Positions 10,346 to 20,543 of a stretch of 64,000 bases of DNA are shown one piece after another (the stretch's first letter is position 1; each line of letters begins with the position of its first letter). Under the pieces are notes generated by a model. It saw only the letters and a list, made by a program, of their open reading frames with translations, searched no databases and was not told where the DNA came from. Source of the stretch: Hirundichthys speculiger (lineage: Eukaryota > Chordata > Actinopteri > Beloniformes > Exocoetidae); assembly GCA_018398805.1 (NCBI GenBank), contig JAGFBZ010000814.1:4610001-4674000 (forward strand). The letters are read 5' to 3'. The position numbers were made by a program, and so were the translations under genes.

Positions 10346-11365
10346 CTAATTATACTGTAAGTTAGATTCACCTACGCTTCATATTATGTGGACTTGACAA
10401 CTGACTTCACACCAACTTCAATAGTGGTTTGCATACCACCATCTCAACAACTAACTCTGGCTTTATCCCTTGCTGAAATAGAGCAAAACCTATTAAAAAG
10501 GTATTTTTGAAAACATGACCACCTGAACTACAAAGCATGACCTACAGTGACCAGGCCTTCTGTGAACTGTGAAGGTACAGCAACTCTGGCATCTCTACTA
10601 TCGCAGTTCCTCTTTAGAGTGACCAGCCAAGAGTCTGCATTCCAAGTCACTGCATCTGAAGCCCTCTTGGCTGCTAAAGACAACCACATGTCTCATCCGG
10701 CCATGACGCATCAACAGAGTGGCCTGCTGACGTGATGGAAGCACCATCACGCACTAAAAGGCACCCATTCGCATCCTGATGCCAAGGATTTCATTGCTGA
10801 ATCTCTTCATCAATCAAACAAAGAGAAAGCAGAGAGCGATAGGGAGGGAGAGCCACCTCTGGCCGTCAGCGGAGCATATGTTTCAACCCGGCCCGGTCCC
10901 TTCAAGCCTGGATCATCAGCACAAATCTCCCTGAACATCACAACACTACCAATCACTTTAAGAGCAATCCACGTGAGAGGCATGTGTCTGGATAGAGATA
11001 GTTAGCTCAGTTAACGTTAGGTGTATTTTGTTACTTTGCTTGTTTAATTTTTTTGCCCATACACCTATGAGTGGACTATTGTGTTGTGGTATTATGTTGT
11101 TCAGTGTCCCCACTGCAAGGCTCACTGGACGTGTTTCCTCACCACCATAGTAGTCCGTACGTCAATTTCTCAATAAAACAACCTGGACAATGCTGCTGGA
11201 GCTGACTTCACACTCTTCCTCCTTTGTGGGAAGCAGGGGAGCGTTTAAAGGTGCAAGAGGTGAGAAATCACTCACTTTTTCCTACTCTTTTCCTTCACCT
11301 TCTTTACTAACCACACCACATACACTGACAATTATTAGAAATAGCGGACTCCTGCTTTGTTCTTA
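10346..11365. other. Intergenic DNA, no recognisable gene
   Basis: Open frames here lack domain similarity that I can recognise. An AATAAA occurs at ~11172 after a GC-richer block (10840-11000), which may be part of an unclassified retroelement. Nothing stronger can be supported. Confidence 0.45.
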
Positions 11366-11557
11366 GCCATCTTGAGCATTATTAGAGACCACGTGATTTC
11401 TTCCGCCATTTTGTAATGTAACCATTTGGATCAGCAGCCATCTTGGTCGCAGGGGTTAGGTCACTACATGACCTCGCCCGCCATTTTGTGGCTCTTACCA
11501 CATCGTCTTATCAACTATTTTGTGACCATGCCAGGTTCTTGTTAGCAGCCATCTTGC
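11366..11557 (-). promoter_or_regulatory. Cluster of five YY1-like motifs
   Basis: GCCATCTTG or CGCCATTTTG occurs five times in 192 bases (11366, 11404, 11437, 11479, 11548), all in one orientation. On the minus strand these read CAAGATGGC or CAAAATGGCG, the core of the YY1 consensus. Such clusters are known in promoters and in retroelement LTR/5' regions. The cluster overlaps the start of a possible LTR at 11417. Confidence 0.5.
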
Positions 11558-11870
11558 CTCGCAAACACACACTCCTGCACACCATGTGCTCCTTTACATA
11601 TGTATATACAATGATGCTCCCCTTTTTTATATGCTAGCCTTTAATTGTGTTTATGCATAGTTTAGTCACCCAATATTTTAGGAGATTTTACAACCATAAT
11701 AGAAGTGTTGTTACCAGATTATAATACCTGTGTTAATAAATTCTAAAATCTTCTAACGAGAGAAGTTGTCTGTGGTTATTTTGCATGTTTTTGTAACATT
11801 TTCTGGTTGAAAAGGTCTGAGCTCTGACTCATTTCTTCTCTATTGCTCTGTAGCATCATACCGGGTTACA
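11417..11870 (+). mobile_element. Possible solo LTR with TGTAACC...GGTTACA ends
   Basis: Short perfect inverted ends (TGTAACC at 11417, GGTTACA at 11864-11870) enclose 454 bases with an AATAAA at ~11737 and a downstream GT-rich segment, like an LTR R-U5. I find no adjacent target duplication and no internal region, so this is tentative. It may instead be part of a larger unclassified repeat. Confidence 0.3.
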
Positions 11871-13056
11871 GACATTTTGAGGTTGATTGTGCCATTTAGT
11901 TGTTGTTTCCTGATTATCAGGTAGTGCCTCGTTTTTAATCAATTACTTTTGTTAATCAATTTCTTGTGTTATTAATAACTGTCTTAGGACACTTATTAAT
12001 AACCCCTTTAATAACTAAACAAGCAATTTATATCCCCAACAGCGATCTGTTCAAGAATGCTTTAACACAATGAAAAACATAATTATTATCACACTGTAGG
12101 TGAGGAGGTGAAATAGTTAGGTGATATGGTAGGGTATGAGAATACATGCATATTTATTAAGATTAAATGATTAATAACAGATAAAACCCAAATAAAGAAA
12201 CATGAATACTATGATTTAATTGCTCCTATGCTCCTAAAGATGATGAGGCTCCTCTCTTTTCATCATTGGTGGCATCTTGCCCGAATTTCCACCTCTCCAT
12301 CTACAATGTTTGATACCGCATAAAGTCAGCAAATTCATCAGTATTTCAACTACTGTAATTTTCCAGATTCTCCACCACACCAACAAAGAACTATTGCAAG
12401 CTCACAGTAAATGGGATCATATTATAGAGGTAAATTTGTCATTTAAGTAGAAATATTTGCAAGAAAAATCCATGCTAACTGTAAGCCCGATTTAGCAGTA
12501 ATCAATCTTAAGCATAATAATTCAAGATCAAGATTCAAAGATAATGCTTAAGATAATGCTTAACTTACCTTCATAGTTGAATACAATTCAACAAAGAACT
12601 TGTGTAAAATCTTGAGTTTCGAACTTGGCGTTAAAGACAGCATGTTGGAATCTTTCAACATCACTCATTGTGATATGAGGCAGATTTTCAAGTCAATGGA
12701 AGTAGAGCTCCACGGCATTTGCCAACTTCGGCCGATGCGATGTTACGTGAAAAGGGCGTCTTGGCTCCTCCTCCTCTGCTTTCCCCTGGCTCCACCTCAA
12801 AAAAACATTCTGACCCACTTACAAGGAGAAAAAGCTCAGGGTGAACAGACCTGTGTTTTGAGGCCACTTTGGCGCCACCCAGTGGCAGTTTTGTGCTCTC
12901 CAAACAACTTTTTTTGCTCTCGACTTTTGAATTTGCAAGCGCTGAACATAGTTTGCACACATGTAGTCAAAATATGCACATGTGAATGTGTTTATTGGAG
13001 CTCTTCCTTAATGAATATAATGTCCTTCCATACCACTCTGTGCATGTCCAGAGATG
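11871..13056. other. Intergenic DNA, no recognisable gene
   Basis: Mostly AT-rich. A GC-richer block at ~12690-12960 carries an open frame on each strand with no family signature, and contains the CCACCCAGTGGC block common in fish repeats. I see no splice-supported gene. Confidence 0.5.
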
Positions 13057-13064
13057 GTATTCAG

Positions 13065-13304
13065 CAGTGACGTGCGGTCAGGTGACCGCACGTCATTTGA
13101 TTTGATTTGAATTGATTTGTACTATAAAGTAATTTTCCATTTAACTAGCATTTATATGTGAATGACGATAGGAGGTTTTAAACATAAACAGTTAACTGCT
13201 GCCAATCAAATGGTGAATAAGTTGTTCTGGAGGGTTCATATGCTTGTAAATCTGACTGATGAAGTCAGTCCCTCACCAGCCATGAATCTCACCGCACGTC
13301 ACTG
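13065..13304. mobile_element. hAT MITE with exact 8-bp target duplication
   Basis: The terminal inverted repeats are CAGTGACGTGCGGT and ACCGCACGTCACTG. The 8-bp duplication GTATTCAG is exact at 13057-13064 and 13305-13312, diagnostic of the hAT superfamily. The element is 240 bp and encodes no transposase. It adjoins the LINE fragment that follows. Confidence 0.93.
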
Positions 13305-13312
13305 GTATTCAG

Positions 13313-14240
13313 GCCACACATCTCATTGTCTGTTCTGCTCCTCCTGTTTCATCTTGTGGCTGTCCATGGCCCACCTGATCTTTTACTTGACTTCATGCTG
13401 AAGTTTCCTCTGCTTCTCTCTGTTCCCTGAAATGAAAGCCCTCTTCTTTTTGTTCAGCAGGACTTTAAGCTCAGGGGTCACCCAGAGCTTACTGTTAAAG
13501 AAACACTGTACCCTCAAGGTTGTCGCATTGTTCTCCACACAGAAGTTGATATAGTCTGTGATGCAGTGGGTCAGGCTGGGAATGCCATCTCCAAGAGAGC
13601 TGCAGACCGTCTCCTAGTCTGTGGTCTGGAAACACCATTGCAGTCTCTCACTGGCCTCATCAATCCACACTTTCCCAGACTTCTTCTGTGCAGGCTCTCC
13701 TTTCACCCTGGTTGTGTAATCAGGGCTCAAGCGAGTAGAAGGGATAGTGGAGGTATATGTATATTTGATTTTAGCATGCAGGAGTACAGGTATTTCAGGT
13801 ACAGGTACAGGTATTTCTTCCCTGGTTTCCCACACCACAGTGAAAGAAGGGATAGTAAAAGAGAGCGAGGTGTGATTGAAATCCCCGCTGATGAGCAGGG
13901 GGGCCCGCAGGTCGAGTCACTATGCTGTGAAGCAGCTCATGCGCAGCTGCTGCATCAGCCAAGAGAAGGATGTACACAGTAAACACAATAATGTGTGAAA
14001 ACTCCCTTGGGATGTAATAAGGCCAAATGCCGAGAGCGAGTAACTCAATGCCTTTGGTGAAGAGTTGGTCCTTAACAGAGACATGTACTGGGTTGCACCA
14101 TCTCCCATCAATAAAAACCGCCAGTCCCTTGCCTTTCCTCTTACCGCACTCCTCCACTCTCCTGTCTGCTCGGATAAGTTTAACTCAGTCCAAGGCAACC
14201 ACAGAATCCAATGTCAGTTCATTCAGGAACATCTCCGAAA
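13313..14240 (-). mobile_element. Rex1/CR1-like LINE fragment (endonuclease to pre-RT region)
   Basis: On the minus strand the 14157-13795 segment reads KGLAVFIDGRWCNPVHVSVK, then GIELLALGIWPYYIPREFSHI and VYILLLADAAAAHELLHSIV. This is the pattern of the apurinic endonuclease domain of fish Rex1/CR1-like LINEs. Further along (about 13600-13390) the wording of the pre-RT linker can be followed across stops. It is degenerate and truncated at both ends, lacking the RT domain. A related RT fragment lies at 28430-29440, far away, so they are separate insertions. Confidence 0.65.
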
Positions 14241-14856
14241 ATCACATAAACCTGCATTCCCTTTACTCCTGCTGCTGTTGGTGTTTGAAAAATTTGTCAA
14301 AGAGCATTTTTGTTCTTTTCCAGTATCAGTTTGTTCCTCATTCCAAATCCAATCAATGTTTTAGTGATTGTAAAAATTCAACCTACAAGCATAGCATTTT
14401 CTAGTCAAGAGGGAACAGCACAGATCAGTGAAGAACGGCATCACGCTACAAGTGATAAACTGTTTGAGGCAGAACACATTTATACAAAGTACAGCCAGTT
14501 CCCTTTTTTATATATTTGCTCTGATTTGTTCCGACAGAGGAAATGTTACTTATTATGATATACTATATATTATAAAATATAATACAAAATTATATCAAAA
14601 AGCCACCAGCTGAAGCTTCCAATCACTGATAAACCTTGTTTAAAACTGAAATAATGAAAATCTGCAACAAACTCCCATTCATTGATTTTAGCCACAATTT
14701 CACACATTCACATTTCACTCCTCACCACAGTAGTCGGTCACTGTTACTGCCTGGGTCTCCCACTAATTTAGTTCTTTAAGTCAGTCATTCGTTAGGGTTA
14801 CGTGGGATCACCTCTTTCACACATGTTAAACCAACTTGGTCATTTACAGTCCACAG
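14241..14856. other. Intergenic DNA, nothing recognised
   Basis: AT-rich sequence with short open frames that show no family signature or splice partners. Confidence 0.5.
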
Positions 14857-15080
14857 CAGGGGTGTCAAACTCCAGTCCCCGAGGGCCACTGTCCTTCACA
14901 TCTTAGATGTTTTCCATCTTCAGCACACCTGATTCTAGTGAATGGATCACCATCAGCTTGTCACCCAGGTCTGCACAGGTCTGTTAACGACCCATTCATT
15001 TGAATCAGGTGTGCTGAAGCAGGGAAACATCTAAGACGTGCAGGACAGCGGCCATCCAGGACTGAAGTTTGACATCCCTG
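14857..15080. mobile_element. hAT (Charlie-like) foldback MITE with 8-bp target duplication
   Basis: Starts CAGGGGTGTCAAACTCCAGT and ends AAGTTTGACATCCCTG, with long imperfect inverted repeats that meet near the centre (the GATGTTTTCC and GGAAACATC arms). The flanks GTCCACAG at 14849-14856 and 15081-15088 are identical, which marks a hAT insertion. This family is very common in teleosts. 224 bp, non-coding. Confidence 0.95.
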
Positions 15081-15644
15081 GTCCACAGCAGTCTCATCAT
15101 GAGACTTCAGGCTTATGTGACACAAGAAGTTTGAAAAAATACTTACGGATAGATGACCATAACAATTGGACTACAGTTGGCCTTGCTTGGACTGGAGCAA
15201 AAGACCTTTTGGACTGCCATGGATTCTGTTGCCCCATCTGTGAAGGATAGGATTGTGTGGATTGCAGGGGACTTGGGTGCCTTCTCGCTGATGGATAATA
15301 TCTTGTGCACTGGAGAGGACTTGTTTGCCTCATTCCTGATGGACATAATGGAAAAGATGGACAAGAATAACAGTTGAGGACAGGACTGAGGAAGACTAAG
15401 TAGCACCATTGCTTACAATATTAATCAACTATCATGGGAATTATTAACAATCCCCATGTGATTGATAACTATTTTGCTTAGTACTGCTGTAGTGTCCATA
15501 GCAGTGTACGTGAAATTTGAAAACAGGAAAATTAATGTTATTTAAAGTCTTAATCAAATTAACAAAAGAAAAAATCAATTTCTATTGTCACAATTTGCAG
15601 TTTCGGTTATGTCTGTGAGTAAAGTATTTTTTTATGTATAGCTT
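15081..15644. other. Intergenic DNA containing a 48-bp tandem repeat
   Basis: The only structure seen is a three-unit degenerate 48-bp repeat at 15197-15340, listed separately. The rest is AT-rich without recognisable features. Confidence 0.5.
15197..15340. repeat. Degenerate 48-bp minisatellite, three units
   Basis: Units run 15197-15244, 15245-15292 and 15293-15340. Shared blocks are GGA at the unit start, a TTGGACT/TGTGGATT/TGTGCACT block, GGACTTG and the GCC..TC..CTGAT end. The length is a multiple of three, so frames stay open across it. The minus strand would read 16-residue units such as ISEKAPKSPAIHTILS. No flanking gene structure supports translation. Confidence 0.65.
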
Positions 15645-16090
15645 TATTACCTCCGCCAAGGAGGTTATGTTTTTTGCCAGCGTTTATCTGTCTGTCTGTC
15701 TTTCTGTCTGTCTGTCTGTGTACAAGATAACTCAAAAAGTTATTGATAGATTTTGATGAAATTTTCAGGAGCTGTCAGAAATATGAAAAGGAAGAACTGA
15801 TTTCATTTTGGCTGTGATCCGGAAGAAATCCTGGATTCTGGATCACTTTCAAATTTTCGATAACATTGCGGTCAATGGGGCCAAAAATTTTGTTTCTCAA
15901 TATCTCCGTTAATTATTGCCCAAAACTCATGAAATTTCACTCAGGGGTTGACAATGGAAACCTCTATCAAATTTCAAAGGCTGGTCAGGATCTGATCCAG
16001 ACCGCAGATTTTATCACAATCTGTAAATCGCTATATGGGAGAATTGTTGTGCTTGGCGGAGGTCTGCGCTCTCGGAGTGCTTTTCTAGTT
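15645..16090 (+). mobile_element. Interspersed repeat with ACCTCCGCCAAGGAGG start
   Basis: Begins TTACCTCCGCCAAGGAGGTTA, continues with a (TCTG)n run and CTCAAAAAGTTATTGATAGATTTTGATG, and ends GGCGGAGGTCTGCGCTCTCG. This is a repeat seen widely in fish and some invertebrates. Short inverted CCTCCGCCAAG/CTTGGCGGAGG blocks lie near the ends. No functional ORF is supported. The superfamily is not certain to me. Confidence 0.75.
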
Positions 16091-18398
16091 TTATATGTTA
16101 TGTTCTATTTATGTTTTATTTTACTATGTTGGATGTAGTCATGTAGGATGTACATGTTTGATGGTTTATTAAAATTGATCAGTACAGTTACATCACTTTA
16201 CATGATGTAAAAGTATTTGAAATTTAATGTTTCATTCACAGAACTATCACAAAGATCCATGTCACTATGCAAGTACAAGTTCCAGGAGTTGATGTTCCAT
16301 GATTAAAAACTGAGAATAAACTTCCAAACAGTCATCACTAGAGAAATCTCAGTATAAAATGTATATAATAATATAATTAGTTGGGATTTTTGGGATTCTC
16401 TTGAGCAAGGCTGCATTTGTCTAAATTGTCTGAAATAAATACTCTTTTTTTGAGTTTGGCCCTGATATACTTATGGGTGGGGGGGTAGCTTGCTGATTGG
16501 GTACACTGTGATCAGGAGCTGACGCCATTCAGCCACCTAATGTCTGCTTTGAGAGAGTCATCTTTTCTCATTCAACACCTTTATTATGTATTATACAAAT
16601 GGCAAACAGAAGTGCTACAATTATCTTTAGCAGTATTAAGCCAATATTTTCACATCATTTTAGTTTGTTTTTTCCTTTTTTTCTTGGTTTTTGAAAAGAT
16701 CTTCTTCATTTCCTTTTTGGCAGTTAAACAGTGGAAGTGGTGCACTACCACCACCATGTCTTTTGAAATGGTCGTTTACGTGCAACCAGCCCTGTCACTG
16801 TACACTGAGACATGACGACCAAAAGGGCTAAGAAAGAGGAGGTCGGACCTGTTAAAATTCCAGCATCCTAATCTTAACCCAGAGCCCCCGCTAGTGGAAA
16901 TCCAAATTGAGTGTACCATATAACCCTATGTATACCAAAGTGTTGCAGAGAATTTCAGTATTAAGAGTATTCCAGGGTATTAATACAATAAGACAATACT
17001 CACACGCATACAAGATATTGAATCATGGGGTGCACTTAGTTTTTTATATTTCATATTTATTTTACATTTATATTATTTCCATTTGTTATCCTTAAACAAA
17101 AATACACAGTGTACCATGTTGTGTTGTTATTCTTCTTAATTTACAGTATTACTTAAGATGTGGTACTTGACTAATAATATTTTATTATGTCCTGATATTT
17201 AAACTCTTAGAACTGAAGGTCTACTTTTCTCCCATGGCTATGCATCATATATCTTCAGCCTGTGCCAGCCTACCAAACCAGTTGACCAGCACACTTGAAA
17301 GATGTTGGGACTGTTCATTACCCACTAGTGAGTGACCTTTATCAAAATAGCTTTGGAAGCCATTTTGGCTCTTCCAGTAATTAACAAGTGTTTATGTATG
17401 CAAGACAATTAATGGCAGGTCAAGTATTTGCCTGTTGCCCTTTTCTAGATGCCACTGAGCCCAAGAAACTACATTTGAAGTTCAGAGCCGCTCAGCACAG
17501 GTGCTTCGCACACAAGTAAAAGTCACCTCTGTGGTCTATAGTATAAGGTAGACTTGGAAGAAAGAGTATGATATGGCTCTGTAGCTAAATGTGCAATGTG
17601 AATCTGACAGAAAGGTTGATGAGATGCAGAAAAAAAGCATGGAATCTCTGCATTTAATGATGAATGTTTGTCCTAGGCTGTTATTTAGCTACAATTTGAA
17701 TCATAACTTAAATAATGGCTAGCCATGAACAGTTAGTTCAATAGTAGTTTAAGAGAGGAGGAAATACTTGACACATTCCAAGCTATGCTGGTGCACTGTG
17801 GAATTATTCTTCAATCACAGCTTGGTATATTTACCCTATTTTTTACTTTCACAGCATAAAGTCTGATGTTGACTGCTATTAAATTTCCCCTGAGGGTGCA
17901 CTCCTTTACTCACATGCTCCTATCAAATGAGCCAACAAAGCATATCAGGGTGTCGTGTCTGTGAAACACTGCATCACCTTTGTTCACTCCTCATCAACCC
18001 TCCGCCCCCATGCTATTACCTCAGGACTCTTCCCTATTCCCTGCTTAACTCTTGTCTACAGGACTCGTGTCACAAAGAGCACCACTCTACTGCTCTCCAT
18101 ATTCCACACTTGCTCACCTCTGCTGACATCTAACACATGCTTGACACCTCTGAAATGCCCACATGCATACAAACATGCTCTGAAGCACATCCAAATACAC
18201 TTATCACATGAAAAAGCAAATGTATGACTGCAGACACACACACACACACTTCAAATTAGCAATACACAATAGCAAATACACACTTGATGATGAGTCTGTG
18301 GAGGGCTTGATGTCTCCAGATCATTGCCCTTTATAATAGCAGCGACACTTGTCATTCCCAGGGAACTCTGCCCCATGTACTCCTCCAAGTATAACATG

Positions 18399-18400
<2 letters not shown>
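16091..18400. other. Intergenic DNA, one dispersed-repeat copy
   Basis: Contains the second copy of a dispersed repeat (16244-16370) and a short CA run at ~18232-18250. I see no host gene: open frames are short and compositionally biased. Confidence 0.5.
16244..16370. repeat. Dispersed repeat, copy 2 (partner at 3455-3580)
   Basis: Shares ATAAACTTCCAAACA, TCACTAGAGAAA and the upstream CTATCACAAAGATCCATGTC region with 3455-3580 in the same order and orientation. It is an unclassified old repeat. Confidence 0.6.

Positions 18401-18435
<35 letters not shown>
18401..18435. repeat. (CA)n microsatellite
   Basis: About 15 CA units. Confidence 0.95.
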
Positions 18436-18921
18436 ATAATCGTTGGCACAGAGGTGGTTGAGCTAACGCTTAAGATGGTAGGAGTAAGTGGCATTGCGAA
18501 AGTCTGTGCCAGTTGCTGATAGCACCTTTGGGATTGGTAAAGTTTGATTTGATGGCTTTTCTTGTTAATTAGGGTTTGGAGGTGACTCCTGAAATGAAAA
18601 TGGGCAAAATGTTCAAAAAAAGATGTGCCAATTCCCACATCCATTCCAACTCCACCTTCCAAAACATGTGACCCATATACTGTTGTACCACATGAAGAAA
18701 GTGGAACAATCGAGTCATTTGAAGTTATAGGCTACTCTGCATCTGTGTGTTTGTGCCAATGAAGGCAGGACGGCTGAGTCAAATTAATAACATGAAATGA
18801 GCTAAAAGTTGCTTGTGAACAAAGTCAACAACAAATAAGAGAACAAAGGCAAAAATCTTGCTACTTTAATTAATCAGACATACTTGTTAGTTCAAGCATA
18901 TCCGTTTACATGTCACGTAGC

Positions 18922-18936
18922 ACTGCCCCCTGCTGG
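18922..18936 (-). promoter_or_regulatory. CTCF-like motif (strong)
   Basis: The minus strand reads CCAGCAGGGGGCAGT, a full match to the vertebrate CTCF core and the best of those in the window. It lies 20-40 bases upstream of a Z-DNA-prone dinucleotide tract. Predicted from sequence only. Confidence 0.5.
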
Positions 18937-18954
18937 CCTGGAGAAAATCGCATA

Positions 18955-19113
18955 TACGCGCGATGTGTATCACATGTATACGCGTGTGCGTATACACACA
19001 CGCGCGCGCGCGCGCAAACACACACACACACATGTGTGTGTCTGTGTAATATATATATACACACATACATATACATACATACACAGACATATATATACAC
19101 ACACACACACCAA
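18955..19113. repeat. Alternating purine-pyrimidine tract (CG, CA/TG, TA)
   Basis: Contains a run of seven to eight CG units at ~19001-19015 flanked by CA, TG and TA blocks, with little interruption over 150 bases. Alternating CG/CA of this length is prone to form Z-DNA. Frames through it (Tyr-Ile, Thr-His) are not genes. Confidence 0.9.
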
Positions 19114-20462
19114 ACAAAAAGAAAGGAAAGACTAATAAAAAAGACTAATAAAGACTAATAAATATGATCAATAATTAATTGGATGTAAAAATTAGGGAAA
19201 GGATCAGAAAATATCCTATCTCTTTTACAAAGCTCATCCTATTATAATCCTTTTACTACAGCTTAGAACTCTTAAATGACAGAGCCCCAGGTTTCTGATT
19301 TACTGTGTGCATGCTGTCTTCCATTTTATTTTACAACTGGCTGGCATGTCGCTAGAGAAGCATACTGCAAAAGCACCAAGGTCAGACTGCACAACCATTG
19401 AGATGAGACACACAACACATACTCTCTTTACAGTGTCAGTCCAGGCTCAGTACTTATTTTACTTTGTCCTTCTTAGACTAGTTGCTTCCACATTTTTCTG
19501 CACATAGTTTTTTCTTTTCTCTTCTTTTTATCTAAATGTACTCTTTGTGCAAGTACTGCTGAGTGTTCCTTTCTCCAAATGTTAAATGTTAATTCATTTA
19601 GCAGATGTCTTTGTCCAAAATGACTCAAGTGAATAACACACTGGAGGGGAAATTACAGGTGTAGTATCTTACAAAAACTTCTAGAATGTGTGGACACTTT
19701 ATAAAGTATGCTAGCATTAGATGGTTCAGTGTCCAAGAATATATGGACTTGTAGAGGGTTGGGGATCAAACCACTTATGTTCCAACTGAAAGTTGACAAT
19801 TCTATCCCAAAACTGCTTTAGCCGTCTTGTAGCCCTACTTTGTGCAGAAAAACTTGGGTACACATTGTATCAATCCAGAAGAGCAATAGAGTTTTTATGA
19901 AAACAAATACACTTAAATAAATATTGTTTAATAAATACAAGGATTCCATTTGTACTCATGCTGAGAAATATAAACAAGGGGCAGTGAAGAAGGACTTCAG
20001 GTAGCAAAAGCAGAAAGCATGCAAATGAAGAAGACATACACAAAGTATGTAAGAGAAAGGAGGGGTTGTTGAAGGTGGGGGAACACTAATATTGTGCTGA
20101 CAGCATGTAGAGCAGTCACCAGATATCTTTAATCAGTGAAATGTATTTCCCTCCTGCTCTGCCTGGGAATTGTTCAGCGGTCAGACCTGCTGGGGCGACA
20201 CAAATGAATCTTGGCGGAGGTGAGGACAAAGGCGGCCGTAAGGTTATGGCATGTAGATGATTGGAACTCTGTTGGTTTTCTAAGGGAGCTGCCATGTCCC
20301 ACAGAGCAGGTGTCACTACCAGATGATAAGGACAGGGTACCCGACCACAAGGGCAGTAATACAACATTATAGAAGCAGTATGTGTGTGCATACCTTCAAA
20401 AAATTATCTAAACTATCTAGGGGTATTATACAAAAAGAACCATTTAACATTCTAATCAGTGC
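19114..20462. other. Intergenic DNA with a decayed SINE
   Basis: Apart from the SINE-like segment at 19590-19790, nothing was recognised. The GC-richer 20110-20400 stretch carries a 91-residue minus-strand frame without family signature. Confidence 0.45.
19590..19790 (+). mobile_element. Decayed fish SINE body
   Basis: Contains TTCATTTAGCAGATGTCTTTG followed by TCCAAAATGACTCAAGTGA, matching the 'CATTTAGCAGACGCTTTTATC / CAAAGCGACT' body common to several fish SINEs, and later GGGGATCAAACCACTTATGT in place of the usual GGGGATCGAACC. The tRNA head is not recognisable. Confidence 0.5.

Positions 20463-20543
<81 letters not shown>
20463..20543. repeat. (ATA)n microsatellite, about 27 units
   Basis: An uninterrupted trinucleotide run of about 80 bases. 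Confidence 0.97.

Noticed and set aside
12600..13070. 156-codon open frame, plus strand
   Set aside because: No recognisable domain, an overlapping frame on the other strand, no splice support; it lies in a repeat-like GC patch.
15645..15720. (TCTG)n run as an independent microsatellite
   Set aside because: It is an internal part of the ACCTCCGCC repeat family, which carries a TCTG/TTTG run in most copies.
20116..20391. 91-codon minus-strand frame
   Set aside because: Single exon without family signature, start context or neighbouring exons; judged chance.
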